DNA of 64,000 nt from Dyella kyungheensis (GCF_016905005.1 NZ_JADIKC010000001.1:62001-126000); one strand, 5' to 3'; shown: positions 52,805 to 62,146, counted from the stretch's first letter. The notes: generated by a model from the sequence alone, not told the origin. Numbers and translations: made by a program.

Positions 52805-53226
52805 CTTTCGAGTTTGGCGTCGAGGTTGATGGTTGCCTTCAGCACCTTCGATACCGGGCAGCCTTCCTTGGTCGCCTTGGCGATCTTGTCGAAGCTGGCG
52901 GCGTCGATACCGTCCACTTTCGCGCGGCAGGTGAGATCGACCGTGGTGATGGAGAAGCCGTCGCCATCCTTGTCCAGCGTCACCACCGCCTTGGTCTCGA
53001 TGCGCGTGGCGGCGTGGCCCGCTTGTTCGAGGCCCAGCGCCAGCGCCATCGTGTAGCAACCGGCATGGGCTGCACCGAGCAGTTCCTCGGGATTGGTGCC
53101 CGGGCCTTCCGCAAAGCGCGACTGGAAGCCGTAGCGCGCTTCGTGCAGCACGCCCGAAGCGGTGGATATCGTGCCGGAACCTTCCTTGAGCCCGCCGGAC
53201 CAGGCGGCGGATGCGTTTCTTTTCAT
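52801..53226 (-). CDS. osmC: OsmC-family peroxide reductase
   Basis: 141 residues from ATG 53226 (GGGAG 7 nt upstream). The two redox cysteines of the OsmC/Ohr fold are Cys57 (AAHAGCYTMAL) and Cys123 (KEGCPVSKVL). These proteins reduce organic hydroperoxides. FAEGPGTNPEELLGAAHAGC is the OsmC-type signature, and the length matches OsmC. The TAA stop overlaps the convergent DAHP synthase stop by three bases. Confidence 0.93.
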   Translation of the reverse strand: MKRNASAAWSGGLKEGSGTISTASGVLHEARYGFQSRFAEGPGTNPEELLGAAHAGCYTMALALGLEQAGHAATRIETKAVVTLDKDGDGFSITTVDLTCRAKVDGIDAASFDKIAKATKEGCPVSKVLKATINLDAKLES

Positions 53227-53384
53227 GTTCGGCTCCCGGGAGCATGCAAAATGTCCGGGAAGCTTGCCGAAAGATTCATCCACGAAATGCGAACGCCGAA
53301 GGCGATGCTCTTCACGCCTGGTTCGCTGTCACCTGCTTTAACCTGCGCTTCCGGAGCATCCCCAGCTTCGCGAGGGCGCGTTTC

Positions 53385-53660
53385 ATGTCTGCCGAGATCA
53401 ATCACAACTCCAGGGCGCATCGTTTCGAGACCAAGGTCGACGGCGTGCCTTGCGTGCTCGACTACACGCTCGACGGCGATGTCATGACGATCACCCACAC
53501 GATCGTTCCGTCGGCGGTGGGCGGTCGCGGCATCGCTTCCAATCTCGTGCGTACCGCATTGGATACGGCGCGCGTGGAACACTGGAAGGTCGATCCCGCC
53601 TGTTCGTATTCGGAGATCTGGATGACCCGCCATCCGGAGTACCAGGACCTGCACGTCTGA
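53385..53660 (+). CDS. Small GNAT-type N-acetyltransferase (YjdJ-like)
   Basis: 91 residues from ATG 53385. RFETKVDGVPCVLDYTLDGD and MTITHTIVPSAVGGRGIASN match the short COG2388 group: a minimal GNAT fold with acetyl-CoA site GGRGIAS. The C-terminus WKVDPACSYSEIWMTRHPEY is the usual family ending. Substrate unknown. A single gene facing away from osmC. Confidence 0.86.
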   Translation: MSAEINHNSRAHRFETKVDGVPCVLDYTLDGDVMTITHTIVPSAVGGRGIASNLVRTALDTARVEHWKVDPACSYSEIWMTRHPEYQDLHV

Positions 53661-53782
53661 GCGGCGAAACCTGCGGCTACGAGAATGCGCTGAACTGGCT
53701 TTAAGATGCGCCATGCCCGCTTCCGGGTCATGGAGAAAGCGCTCGTGAAGACCAGTAGCCCGAACGTCGCAAGGACCTGCGC

Positions 53783-54472
53783 ATGAGCGCCGCCAACGGC
53801 CGCAACCATTCGCACCGGCGCAAGTTCGTTCCGTTCCGGACCTTTCGCGCCCGTCCGCGCCTGATGGTCTCGGGCGCCGTCGCGTTGATCGTGGGCCTCG
53901 CGCTCTGGCACCAGTTCGACCTGAAGCCGGCCAAGGCGCTGTTGCTCGGCTTTGACCTGGGCGTGGCGGTATATCTGATCGCGCTGACCATCCTGTTCTG
54001 CCGCTCCACATCGCCCGAGGTGATGCGTGGGCAGGCGCGCAAGCAGGACACCGGGCGCTGGGGCGTGCTGTGGACTTCGCTGGTCCTGACCGGCTTCGTC
54101 TCGCTGGCGCTCACCACCGAGATGGGCGGCGCGAAGGGCGGCGACGGGAAGGCGCTGATCATCGCCGCGACCAGCATCGTGCTGTCGTGGCTGTTCTTCA
54201 ACGTGATGTTCGGCATGCACTATGCGCATGGCTTCTACGGGGATTTCGGCGCGAAACACGAGGGCCTGGATTTCCCTGGCACGGAAGAGCCCGACTACTG
54301 GGACTTCATGTATTTCTCGATCGTCATCGGCATGACCTTCCAGGTTTCCGATGTACAGATCAGCAGCCGCTACCTGCGCCGCGTGGCTTTGCTGCACAGC
54401 GTGATCGCGTTCTTCTTCAACGTATTCATCATTGCGATCAGCGTGAATATCGCGGCGGGGCTGGCGGGGTAG
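53783..54472 (+). CDS. DUF1345 integral membrane protein
   Basis: 229 residues with five membrane helices. The cytosolic loop LDFPGTEEPDYWDFMYFSIV followed by IGMTFQVSDVQIS is the DUF1345 signature. Function unknown, often annotated as a predicted membrane protein. Two REP units follow the stop codon. Confidence 0.87.
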   Translation: MSAANGRNHSHRRKFVPFRTFRARPRLMVSGAVALIVGLALWHQFDLKPAKALLLGFDLGVAVYLIALTILFCRSTSPEVMRGQARKQDTGRWGVLWTSLVLTGFVSLALTTEMGGAKGGDGKALIIAATSIVLSWLFFNVMFGMHYAHGFYGDFGAKHEGLDFPGTEEPDYWDFMYFSIVIGMTFQVSDVQISSRYLRRVALLHSVIAFFFNVFIIAISVNIAAGLAG

Positions 54473-54501
54473 GGCGTCTCGCGGCCGTCACCTTTCCTAC
54501 C

Positions 54502-54635
54502 CGTCATTCCGGCGCAGGCCGGAATCCAGTGGCGAGGCGACTGATTCTCGCGATGGCCTCGCATGCTTTTGGTGTCGGTCTTTGGCGAAGACCGGAAACC
54601 GAGGCTGCTGGATTCCGGCCTGCGCCGGAATGACG
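54502..54635. repeat. Inverted pair of 28-bp REP units
   Basis: 54502-54529 and 54608-54635 are perfect reverse complements (CTGGATTCCGGC...GAATGACG) around a 78-bp spacer. A third copy is at 18669-18696. Each unit carries an imperfect palindrome around TTCCGGC / GCCGGAA. Sequence family distinct from the GTGGGAGC REPs. Confidence 0.8.
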
Positions 54636-54654
54636 AGCCAGGGTGCGAGCCCTG

Positions 54655-55137
54655 TCAATCGCGGAAATTGTCGAACTGCAGCGGCAGTTCCACGTCGGCC
54701 TTGCGCAGCACGGCCATGGCTTCCTGCAGATCGTCGCGCTTCTTGCCGGTGACGCGCAACTTGTCGCCGTTGATCTGCGCCTCGACCTTCAGCTTGGCCG
54801 CTTTCAGCGTTGCCACCAGCTTCTTGGCGATCGGCTGCTCGATGCCCTGCTTGACGGTGACTTTCTGGCGCGAACCGCCAAGATTGGTCTCGGCGCTGCC
54901 CACGTCCAACGCGCGGATGTCGATCTTGCGTGAGGTGAGGCGGCCACGCAGGATGTCCAGCATCTGTTCCAGCTGGAATTCGCTGGGGGCCGACTGGGTG
55001 ATCACGAACTCGTCCAGCTCGAACTTCGCGTCGGTGCCCTTGAAATCGAAACGGCTCGACAGCTCGCGGTTGGCCTGGTCCACGGCATTGGTCAATTCGT
55101 GCTTGTCGACTTCGGAAACGACGTCAAAGGAAGGCAT
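54655..55137 (-). CDS. yajQ: YajQ-family nucleotide-binding protein
   Basis: 160 residues. MPSFDVVSEVDKHELTNAVD, SRFDFKGTDAKFELDE and QINGDKLRVTGKKRDDLQE are the YajQ/UPF0234 hallmarks. A Xanthomonas YajQ homologue has been reported to bind c-di-GMP and to influence virulence; others bind nucleotides or RNA. Cytoplasmic. Divergent from the flavoprotein gene. Confidence 0.94.
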   Translation of the reverse strand: MPSFDVVSEVDKHELTNAVDQANRELSSRFDFKGTDAKFELDEFVITQSAPSEFQLEQMLDILRGRLTSRKIDIRALDVGSAETNLGGSRQKVTVKQGIEQPIAKKLVATLKAAKLKVEAQINGDKLRVTGKKRDDLQEAMAVLRKADVELPLQFDNFRD

Positions 55138-55243
55138 GGTGGCGGTCCGCTGCAGGGAAAACCCGAGTTTAAGCCATCTGGCGCATCCTGAAGGATAATG
55201 CGCGGTCAATTGAACGGGAGCAGGGCATGGCGGCGGTGCGCGC

Positions 55244-56422
55244 GTGAAAGTAGACGTACTGGTCATCGGCGCCGGCGCCGCCGGGCTGATGTGCGCCATC
55301 GTGGCCGGCCAGCGGGGACGCAGCGTGCTGGTGGTCGACCATGCCAACAAGGTCGGCAAGAAGATCCTGATGTCGGGCGGCGGCCGCTGCAATTTCACCA
55401 ACACGGGCGTGACACCGGCGGCTTACCTGTCCGCCAATCCGCACTTCGCCAAGTCGGCACTGGCCCGTTACACGCCCTGGGATTTCATCGCGCTGGTGGA
55501 GAAGCACCGCATCGCGTACCACGAGAAGGAGCTGGGCCAGCTTTTTTGCGACGAGTCCTCCAAGCTGATCGTGCGCATGCTGCTGGACGAGTGCGCGCAG
55601 GCCGGCGTGCGCATCGAAACCAGCTGCGGCGTGAAGCGCGTGCGCAAGACCGACGAGGGTTTCAATGTCGTCACCGCGCATGGCGAGGTGCACGCGCAAT
55701 CGCTGGTCGTCGCCACCGGCGGCCTGTCGATTCCCAGCATGGGCGCCAGCGGCTTCGGCTACGAACTGGCTCGGCAGTTCGGCCATGCGGTGCTGCCCAC
55801 GCGGGCCGGACTGGTGCCGCTGACCTTGAGCGGCAAGCATCAGGAGCGCTACCAGGATCTTTCCGGCGTGGCTCTGCCGCTGACCGAAACCCGCGTGGGC
55901 AAGCATTCGTTTCGCGCCGGCATGCTGTTTACCCATCGCGGCCTCAGCGGACCGTCGATCCTGCAGATTTCCTCGTACTGGCAGGCGGGCGACGACCTGC
56001 GCATCGATCTGCATCCCGAACGCGATCTCGCGGCGTGGCTACAAGAGCAGCGCGTGGCGCGTCCCGCGGCGGAACTGAAGAACGTGCTAGGCGACGTGTT
56101 GCCGCGCCGCCTCGCACAGCGCTTGTGCGAGCTGTGGTTCGAGAGCCGGCCGATGCGCCAGTATCGCGAAGCGGAACTCAAGAGCATCGGCGAACAACTG
56201 CATGACTGGCCCATCGTGGCCAGTGGCACGGAAGGTTATCGAACGGCCGAAGTCACTTTGGGCGGCGTCGATACCGACGGCATCTCATCGTCCACCATGC
56301 AATCGAAACTCGTGAACGGCCTGTATTTCATTGGCGAAGTGGTCGACGTGACCGGCTGGCTGGGCGGCTACAACTTCCAGTGGGCATGGGCATCGGGGCA
56401 TGCCGCAGGCGAGGTGGCGTAA
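55244..56422 (+). CDS. HI0933/YhiN-family flavoprotein oxidoreductase
   Basis: 392 residues from GTG 55244. N-terminal FAD-binding Rossmann motif VLVIGAGAAGLMCAIVAG, then GKKILMSGGGRCNFTNT, a family hallmark, and C-terminal VVDVTGWLGGYNFQWAWASG completing the FAD site. The enzyme activity is not established in this family. The Rossmann core with an inserted beta domain (about 190-330) is present at normal length. Confidence 0.92.
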   Translation: MKVDVLVIGAGAAGLMCAIVAGQRGRSVLVVDHANKVGKKILMSGGGRCNFTNTGVTPAAYLSANPHFAKSALARYTPWDFIALVEKHRIAYHEKELGQLFCDESSKLIVRMLLDECAQAGVRIETSCGVKRVRKTDEGFNVVTAHGEVHAQSLVVATGGLSIPSMGASGFGYELARQFGHAVLPTRAGLVPLTLSGKHQERYQDLSGVALPLTETRVGKHSFRAGMLFTHRGLSGPSILQISSYWQAGDDLRIDLHPERDLAAWLQEQRVARPAAELKNVLGDVLPRRLAQRLCELWFESRPMRQYREAELKSIGEQLHDWPIVASGTEGYRTAEVTLGGVDTDGISSSTMQSKLVNGLYFIGEVVDVTGWLGGYNFQWAWASGHAAGEVA

Positions 56423-56485
56423 TTTCGCACCGGGTGAACGCTGTGCGTGATCCACTGAAAAAGTTGTCTTCTCCGGAGTTATCGC

Positions 56486-57373
56486 ATGAAATTAGGTTTT
56501 ATCGGCCTGGGAGCCATGGGCAGCGCCATGGCCAGCAACCTGATCAAGGCCGGACACGAGGTCATCGTGTGGAATCGCTCGCCCGGTCCCACCGAGCCGT
56601 TCGTATCGCTGGGTGCCAAGGTGGTGAAGACGGCTGATCGCGCGGCGCAGGGCGACGTGCTCTTCAGCATGCTGGCCAACGACCAGGCCGTACGCCAGGT
56701 GTTCTTCGACGACGGTCTGCTCGATGGCATGGACAAAGGCACGGTGCACGTCAATCACGCCACCATTTCGGTGGCGCTGGCGCGCGAGCTGGCCGAGCAA
56801 CATGCGCGTCGCGGCCTCGATTACCTGGCGGCGCCCGTGTTCGGTCGTCCCGACGTGGCGGCAGCGGGCAAGCTCAACATGCTCGCGGCGGGCAAGCCGG
56901 CGCTGATCGATCGCCTGCGCCCGCTGCTCGAAGCAATGGCCAGCCGTATCTGGCCACTGGGCGAGGAGCCCGAACGGGCGAACGTGGTGAAGATTGCGGG
57001 CAACTTCATGCTTGGTGCCGCCATCGAAAGCATGGCCGAGGCCTCGGCGCTGGCTCGCGCCCACGGCGTGAGCGCGGCCGATTTTCTCGAGGTGATGACC
57101 AACACCTTGTTCGCTGCGCCTGCCTATCAGGGCTACGCCAAGCTGATCGCCGAATCGCGCTACACGCCGGCCGGATTTGCCTTGCCGCTGGGCTACAAGG
57201 ACATCGGCCTCGCGCTCGCGGCAGCGGATGCCACACGCGTGCCGTTGCCGCTGGCGGGGCTGTTGCGTGACAGCCTGCTCGAGGCCTTGGCCGGCGGCAA
57301 GGAAGACGTTGACTGGTCGATCATGGCGGAAGTGGCCGCGCGGCGGGCGCATCTGGACGAGCGCGAGCTCTGA
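56486..57373 (+). CDS. NAD(P)-dependent 3-hydroxyisobutyrate-dehydrogenase-like reductase
   Basis: 295 residues. N-terminal Rossmann motif IGLGAMGSAMASNLIKAGH, substrate-region DYLAAPVFGRPDVA, and catalytic Lys169 with Asn173 in VKIAGNFMLGAAIE identify the beta-hydroxyacid dehydrogenase family (3-hydroxyisobutyrate, tartronate semialdehyde, glyoxylate/succinic semialdehyde). The exact substrate is unclear. A single gene with its own ribosome site (CCGGAG). Confidence 0.9.
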   Translation: MKLGFIGLGAMGSAMASNLIKAGHEVIVWNRSPGPTEPFVSLGAKVVKTADRAAQGDVLFSMLANDQAVRQVFFDDGLLDGMDKGTVHVNHATISVALARELAEQHARRGLDYLAAPVFGRPDVAAAGKLNMLAAGKPALIDRLRPLLEAMASRIWPLGEEPERANVVKIAGNFMLGAAIESMAEASALARAHGVSAADFLEVMTNTLFAAPAYQGYAKLIAESRYTPAGFALPLGYKDIGLALAAADATRVPLPLAGLLRDSLLEALAGGKEDVDWSIMAEVAARRAHLDEREL

Positions 57374-57394
57374 CCATACCCGTCCATCAAATCC

Positions 57395-57474
57395 GTGGGA
57401 GCGCACCCTGTGCGCGACGGCCGATCGAAGAGGAGATCCTCAGCTCTGCGGTCGCGCAAAGGGTGCGCTCCTAC
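57395..57474. repeat. REPIN, partly degraded
   Basis: Left REP GTGGGAGCGCACCCTGTGCG plus CGAC (57395-57418) and an inverted copy (57451-57474) with two mismatches, separated by 32 bp. It sits 22 nt after the dehydrogenase stop. Third member of the family at 29819 and 32252. Confidence 0.78.
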
Positions 57475-57482
57475 AGTGATGT

Positions 57483-57950
57483 TTACCGTGTGCTGCGGAA
57501 CTTCACCAACCACCGATCCAGCTGATTGGCAAAGGCCTGCTTGTCGCGCGCATGGAAAGCCGCCGGGCCGCCGGTATCGACACCGGAACCGCGCAATTCG
57601 TCCATGAAATTGCGCATGGAGAGGCGTTGCGCGATGGTATCGGGCGTGTAGAGCTCGCCGCGGGGATGCACGGCAAGCGCGCCTTTTTCGATCACCAGGG
57701 CCGCAAGCGGAATATCCTGCGTCACCACCAGGTCGCCCGCGCTCACGCGCTCCACGATCTCGGCATCGGCCACGTCGAAGCCTCCCGGCACCTGGATGGC
57801 GCGCACGAAACGCGACGGCGGCGTGCGCAGCCACTGGTTGGCGACCAGCGTGACGTGCACCTGCTCGCGGTCCGCCGCGCGAAACAGCACTTCCTTGATG
57901 GCCGCAGGGCAGGCGTCGGCATCGACCCAGATCTGCGGCCGCGCGCTCAC
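57483..57950 (-). CDS. yaiI: YaiI/DUF188 protein
   Basis: 155 residues from GTG 57950, overlapping the upstream phzF-type stop (GTGA). [40 protein letters not shown] and [12 protein letters not shown] match the UPF0178/YaiI family, which has a PIN-like arrangement of acidic residues (Asp in [15 protein letters not shown]). Possibly a nuclease; no activity is established. Translationally coupled to the phzF-type gene. Confidence 0.9.
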   Translation of the reverse strand: MSARPQIWVDADACPAAIKEVLFRAADREQVHVTLVANQWLRTPPSRFVRAIQVPGGFDVADAEIVERVSAGDLVVTQDIPLAALVIEKGALAVHPRGELYTPDTIAQRLSMRNFMDELRGSGVDTGGPAAFHARDKQAFANQLDRWLVKFRSTR

Positions 57951-58825
57951 TGGCCGCTCCAGTGCAGCGTGCCGTCGATGATGGTGTTGGTATGTCCGCC
58001 GATCCACACGCTGTCGCCGTCGATGCGCACGGTGAGGCTGGCATCGTGGCCGATCTCGCGGCCCTGGCTCACCACGTAGCCACCCGCGAGTGGACCGTTG
58101 GGCTCGGCGTGGGCGATATACGCCGCGATCAGGCCATTGGCGGCACCGGACGCAGGATCTTCCACCAGGCCCACGCCGGCGGGCAGTGCGCGCACGACGA
58201 GTTGATAGCCCGGCTGCGCACTGCGCGCGAACACGCACAGGCCCACGCTGTCGGTCGCCTTGGCCAGCGCGCCGATGGCGGCGTGGTCGGGCTTCCACTG
58301 GCGCAGCGAGGCTTCATCGGCGCATTCGGCCAGCCACCAATGGCGGCCGCCCGAGACGTAGGCCGGCGGCAGCGTGCCGAGATCGATGCCGGCAAGTGCC
58401 GCATCGAGCAGCGGATGCGCGTCGCGGCCGGTTTTCTCGACGGTGGAGCGGGGTGATTTCAGCAGCAACTGTTGGGCGCCATCGGTGCCTTCGACGCGGA
58501 TGGGCAACACGCCCGCGCCGCATTCCTGCCACAGCACGCCGTCCACGGGCTCGGCTCGGTCGCACAGCAGCACGGCGTGCGCGCTGCCGATGCTGGGATG
58601 ACCGGCGAAGGGAATTTCCTTGTGCGGCGTGAAGATGCGCACGCGGTAGCTCGCGCCCGGTTGGCTGGGCGGCAGCAGGAAGGTGGTTTCGACGAGGTTG
58701 GTCCAGCGGGCGAAGGCTTGCATGCGGGCATCGCTCCAACCGGTGGCGTCGGTGACGACGCCCAGGTGGTTGCCGCCGCCGGGCGTGGCGGCAAAGACGT
58801 CCAGATGCAGGTAACGAATCGACAT
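57947..58825 (-). CDS. PhzF-family isomerase/epimerase-like protein
   Basis: 292 residues from ATG 58825. Two diaminopimelate-epimerase-like halves; [35 protein letters not shown] and [11 protein letters not shown] are the PhzF signatures. The catalytic Glu and surrounding loops are recognisable ([10 protein letters not shown]). PhzF itself isomerises dihydro-hydroxyanthranilate in phenazine synthesis, but no other phz genes are here, so the function is more likely general. Confidence 0.9.
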   Translation of the reverse strand: MSIRYLHLDVFAATPGGGNHLGVVTDATGWSDARMQAFARWTNLVETTFLLPPSQPGASYRVRIFTPHKEIPFAGHPSIGSAHAVLLCDRAEPVDGVLWQECGAGVLPIRVEGTDGAQQLLLKSPRSTVEKTGRDAHPLLDAALAGIDLGTLPPAYVSGGRHWWLAECADEASLRQWKPDHAAIGALAKATDSVGLCVFARSAQPGYQLVVRALPAGVGLVEDPASGAANGLIAAYIAHAEPNGPLAGGYVVSQGREIGHDASLTVRIDGDSVWIGGHTNTIIDGTLHWSGQ

Positions 58826-58988
58826 GGGGAGTGCCTGGGGCGTGGGGAAACGCTTGGAGCCGGGCATGATAGTGCGGAATTTCGCCCTGTGCGCGGGCTT
58901 TTCGGGCTTGCTCAGTCGACAAGTGCCCGCCGCGACGCCAAGATGCGGATTCTTTGTCTTCAGTCTTCAGCCCCGTACGGAAGTCCGC

Positions 58989-59591
58989 ATGATCACGCTG
59001 ATCATCATCGCCATCACCTGTGTCGTCTCCTTCATGGCGTTCAACAACGCCCGCCTGATGAACGATCTGATCCTGTGGCCGCCCGCCATCACCCGCAGCC
59101 GCGAATATCACCGGCTGGTGACCTACGGCGTGGTGCACGCCGATTTCGGCCACCTGCTGTTCAACATGATCACGCTGTTCTTCTTCGGCCGCAGCATGGA
59201 AGGGTTTTTCACCGCCTCGCTGGGCATGCTGGGCTTTGCGCTGTTCTACATCCTGGCGCTGGTGGTCTCGATCCTGCCGACCTACCTGAGCAACAAGAAC
59301 AACCCGAACTACCGCAGCCTGGGCGCGTCGGGCGCGGTGTCGGCGGTGCTGTTTTCGTTCGTGCTGCTGGCGCCGTGGTCGCGCATCATCGTGTTCGTGG
59401 TGCCGGTGCCGGCGATCGTCTATGCCGTGCTTTATGTGGCCTATTCGATCTACATGGATCGCCGCGGGCAGGGCAACGTCAACCACAGCGCGCACTTGTG
59501 GGGCGCGGCGTTCGGCGTGGCGTTCACCGTGGTGGTTCGACCGGAAGTGATCTCCCACTTCCTCGCCGCGCTCTCGCAACCGAGGTTCTGA
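58989..59591 (+). CDS. Rhomboid-family intramembrane serine protease
   Basis: 200 residues from ATG 58989, six membrane helices. The catalytic dyad is Ser114 in LGASGAVSAV and His169 in SAHLWGAAFG. HADFGHLLFNMITLFFFG carries the conserved HxxxN of helix 2. Rhomboids cleave membrane proteins within the bilayer. It is followed by the histone-like gene after 125 bp, with no obvious coupling. Confidence 0.92.
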   Translation: MITLIIIAITCVVSFMAFNNARLMNDLILWPPAITRSREYHRLVTYGVVHADFGHLLFNMITLFFFGRSMEGFFTASLGMLGFALFYILALVVSILPTYLSNKNNPNYRSLGASGAVSAVLFSFVLLAPWSRIIVFVVPVPAIVYAVLYVAYSIYMDRRGQGNVNHSAHLWGAAFGVAFTVVVRPEVISHFLAALSQPRF

Positions 59592-59716
59592 GCGCAACGC
59601 GATGTTGAAAAAGTGCGGTTTTGCTCACCCCTGATACATGTTGTTGGTGTTACTTGTCGGTTTAGCCTGGCGTGATGGGGCGTCGGGCTTTCTCGACAAC
59701 AGAGGAGTGAAGACGC

Positions 59717-60481
59717 ATGGCAACGAAGCGCAAGCCGGCCGCGAAGAAATCCTCGGCCAAGAAAGCAGCCACCCGTAAATCCACTGCCAAGAAAACCACC
59801 GCACGCAAACGTGCCACCGCCAAACGCGCCGTTCGCAAGACCGCTGCCCGCAAGGTAGCCACGCGCAAGTCGGCCACCCGCAAGACCGCCGCGAAGAAGG
59901 CGACTCGCAAGACGGCGGCCAAGAAGGCCACTCGCAAGACGGCCCGCAAGACCGCCACCCGCAAGTCGCCGGCACGCAAGACGGCCGCGAAGAAGGCGAC
60001 CCGCAAGACCGCGGTCCGCAAGACGGCACGCAAGACCGCCGCCAAGAAAGCCGCTCCGCGCAAATCGGCGGCGAAGAAGACGGCCCGCAAGCGTGCCACT
60101 GCCAAGAAGGCCACCAAGAAAGCGGCCACACGAAAGGCGGCCACCAAGCGCGTCACAGCTGGCAAGGCCGCCGCGGCAACCCGCAAGACCGCCACCAAGA
60201 AAACACCCGCCGCACGACGCAGCCGTACCGCGACCGCCACTACCCGGCCGCGCCGTGCCGCACGCAAGCGGTTGACGCCGCAGGAAGCGGCGGAACACAT
60301 CCAGGCCCTGCTCGAAGCCAAGCAGGAAAGGGTGCGCCAGGGACCCACCTGGCCAGGTGCCGACGAGCACCCCAGTGGCAACAACGGCAATCTCGGCGCG
60401 GGCGCCAGCAACGCTGGCGTTTCCAGCGAAGCGGTGTACGGACACATCCGCCAGCCGCCCGAGCGTAGCGGCAATAACTGA
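59717..60481 (+). CDS. Histone H1-like Lys/Ala/Arg-rich DNA-binding protein (AlgP-like)
   Basis: 254 residues, extremely basic. Residues 1-185 are near-repeats of KKAATRK, KTAARK and RKTAAKKATRKTA types, like the C-terminal tail of histone H1, chlamydial Hc2 or Pseudomonas AlgP. A short conserved C-terminal module follows: LTPQEAAEHIQALLEAKQER, then GPTWPGADEHPSGN and a Gly/Asn-rich end. It probably binds and compacts DNA non-specifically. Tandem codon repeats make this locus prone to length variation. Confidence 0.88.
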   Translation: MATKRKPAAKKSSAKKAATRKSTAKKTTARKRATAKRAVRKTAARKVATRKSATRKTAAKKATRKTAAKKATRKTARKTATRKSPARKTAAKKATRKTAVRKTARKTAAKKAAPRKSAAKKTARKRATAKKATKKAATRKAATKRVTAGKAAAATRKTATKKTPAARRSRTATATTRPRRAARKRLTPQEAAEHIQALLEAKQERVRQGPTWPGADEHPSGNNGNLGAGASNAGVSSEAVYGHIRQPPERSGNN

Positions 60482-60504
60482 ACCGGCAGAGCAAAGTCGG
60501 TTCC

Positions 60505-60542
60505 CGGCATGGCTGGCAGGTAAATACCTGCCAGCCATGCCG
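60505..60542. terminator. 38-bp perfect palindrome after the histone-like gene
   Basis: An 18-bp perfect stem: CGGCATGGCTGGCAGGTA and its exact complement, with AA between. There is no T-run after it, so it may be a terminator of unusual type, a 3' stabilising hairpin, or a cruciform site. It begins 24 bp past the histone-like stop. Confidence 0.6.
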
Positions 60543-60614
60543 ATAACGTTCAGTGCGCACTTACCAGCACAGGTTCACAGTGGGGCTGTCTTCCTCCCCA
60601 TGAAGGCCTTACGT

Positions 60615-61022
60615 ATGAAACGCGTGCTTGCCGGTCTTGCCTTGGCGGTCGCCACCGCGGCGCTATCCGGCTGTTACTACGATCCGGGCTACAGCTATGT
60701 GCGCCCGGTTGCCACTGGCGGCGGCGACGCCTACTACGGCACGGGCGTCACCTATAGCGGCGGTTATTACCCCGGTTACTACTATCCGAGCTACGGCTAC
60801 TACGGCTGCTGCTACGGACCGGCGGTGAGCATCGGCATCGGCGGCCACTACGGTGGCTACCGCGGTTACTACGGCGGTCGCGGCTACTACCGAGGTGGCG
60901 GCTATTACCACGGCGGCGGCAACTACTATCGCGGCGGTCGCGGCAACTGGAGCGGCGGCCATGGCGGCGGCCACGGCGGCGGTGGCCACGGCGGTTGGAA
61001 CAACGGCGGTCGCGGTCACTGA
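60615..61022 (+). CDS. Gly/Tyr-rich lipoprotein
   Basis: 135 residues from ATG 60615 (an in-frame ATG at 60600 is also possible). MKRVLAGLALAVATAALSGC is a lipoprotein signal with lipobox LSGC. The mature part is low complexity: Tyr/Gly repeats (YYPGYYYPSYGYYGCCYG) then Gly/His/Asn/Arg (GGHGGGHGGGGHGG). Such proteins are often surface exposed and disordered; no function is known. The frame runs without breaks through the repeats. Confidence 0.78.
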   Translation: MKRVLAGLALAVATAALSGCYYDPGYSYVRPVATGGGDAYYGTGVTYSGGYYPGYYYPSYGYYGCCYGPAVSIGIGGHYGGYRGYYGGRGYYRGGGYYHGGGNYYRGGRGNWSGGHGGGHGGGGHGGWNNGGRGH

Positions 61023-61042
61023 AATCGCGGCACAATCGCGGC

Positions 61043-62146
61043 ATGACGTTGCCATGCCGCGCGCCGACCCTGCATAGATCCCTCAGGCCCATCGTCATCT
61101 TGGCGATGGGCCTGCTGCTTGGTGCCTGCAGCACCGTCGACTACTACGCACACGTGGCCAAGGGCCAGGGCGAGCTGGTGATGAGCCGCCGCGACGTGAG
61201 CGAGGTGCTGCGCGATCCGTCGACCGATGCCGCGACCCGGCAGCGCCTCGAGCTGGCGCAGCAAGCCCGCCATTTCGCCTCCGAGCACCTGGATCTGCCG
61301 GACAACCGCAGCTACACCAGTTACGTGAAGCTCGACCGCTCCTACGTGGTGTGGAACGTGTTCGCCGCGCCGCGCTTTTCCATCTCGCCGATCCAGCACT
61401 GCTTTCCGTTTGCCGGTTGCGTGGCGTATCGCGGTTACTTTTCCCGCGACAAGGCGAAGGCCGAGGCGGCGCAGCTGGAGGCCGCGGGCAACGACACCTA
61501 CGTGGGCGGCGTGCCGGCGTATTCCACGCTGGGATGGTTTTCCGATTCCATCCTCAGCAGCATGATGCGCTGGGACGACGACGAACTGGCCGGCACCATC
61601 TTCCACGAGCTCGCGCACCAGCTGATCTACGTGAAGGACGACAGTTCGTTCAACGAATCCTTCGCCAGCTTCGTGCAGGAGGAAGGCCTGCGCCAATGGC
61701 GCCAGTCGCGCGGGCTGCCGCCGCAGGACGATCGCGACAAGACCATGGACGACGGCTTCACCTGGCTGGTGATGGATCTGCGCGACCGCCTGAAGAAACT
61801 CTACGCCAGCGGCGTGGACGACACGGCCATGGCGGCCGGCAAGCAGCAGGCCATCGACGACTTCCGCCTGCGCTACGTGCAATGGCGCGACCTGGACTGG
61901 CCGAACGACCATCGCTACGACGCCTGGGTCAACGGTCCGATCAACAATGCGCGGCTGCTGCCGTTCGGCATCTACGATCGCTGGACGCCGGTATTCCTGG
62001 CGCTGTTCCGCCATGCGGAAGGGCAGTGGCCGGCGTTCTACGGCAGCGTGCGCGAGTTTGCGCGGCAGCCGTATGCGCAGCGCCAGCGTTCGCTGCAGCA
62101 GTGGCTGGATGCCACCGGGCAGCCCCAGGTCGCACCCTCGCTTTAA
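61043..62146 (+). CDS. Predicted aminopeptidase lipoprotein (COG4324 type)
   Basis: 367 residues from ATG 61043. Lipobox LLGAC with lipid Cys29; then zinc motif His188-Glu189-Leu-Ala-His192 (FHELAHQLIY) and downstream Glu205 (FNESFASF), the gluzincin pattern. The stretch ARHFASEHLDLPDNRSYTSY is typical of this family of predicted membrane-associated aminopeptidases. Its TAA stop overlaps the TAA of the convergent cytochrome gene. Confidence 0.88.
   Translation: MTLPCRAPTLHRSLRPIVILAMGLLLGACSTVDYYAHVAKGQGELVMSRRDVSEVLRDPSTDAATRQRLELAQQARHFASEHLDLPDNRSYTSYVKLDRSYVVWNVFAAPRFSISPIQHCFPFAGCVAYRGYFSRDKAKAEAAQLEAAGNDTYVGGVPAYSTLGWFSDSILSSMMRWDDDELAGTIFHELAHQLIYVKDDSSFNESFASFVQEEGLRQWRQSRGLPPQDDRDKTMDDGFTWLVMDLRDRLKKLYASGVDDTAMAAGKQQAIDDFRLRYVQWRDLDWPNDHRYDAWVNGPINNARLLPFGIYDRWTPVFLALFRHAEGQWPAFYGSVREFARQPYAQRQRSLQQWLDATGQPQVAPSL

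Noticed and set aside
59740-60230. Possible CRISPR-like or minisatellite array
   Set aside because: The periodicity is codon-level repetition inside the histone-like coding sequence, with no unique spacers of constant length.
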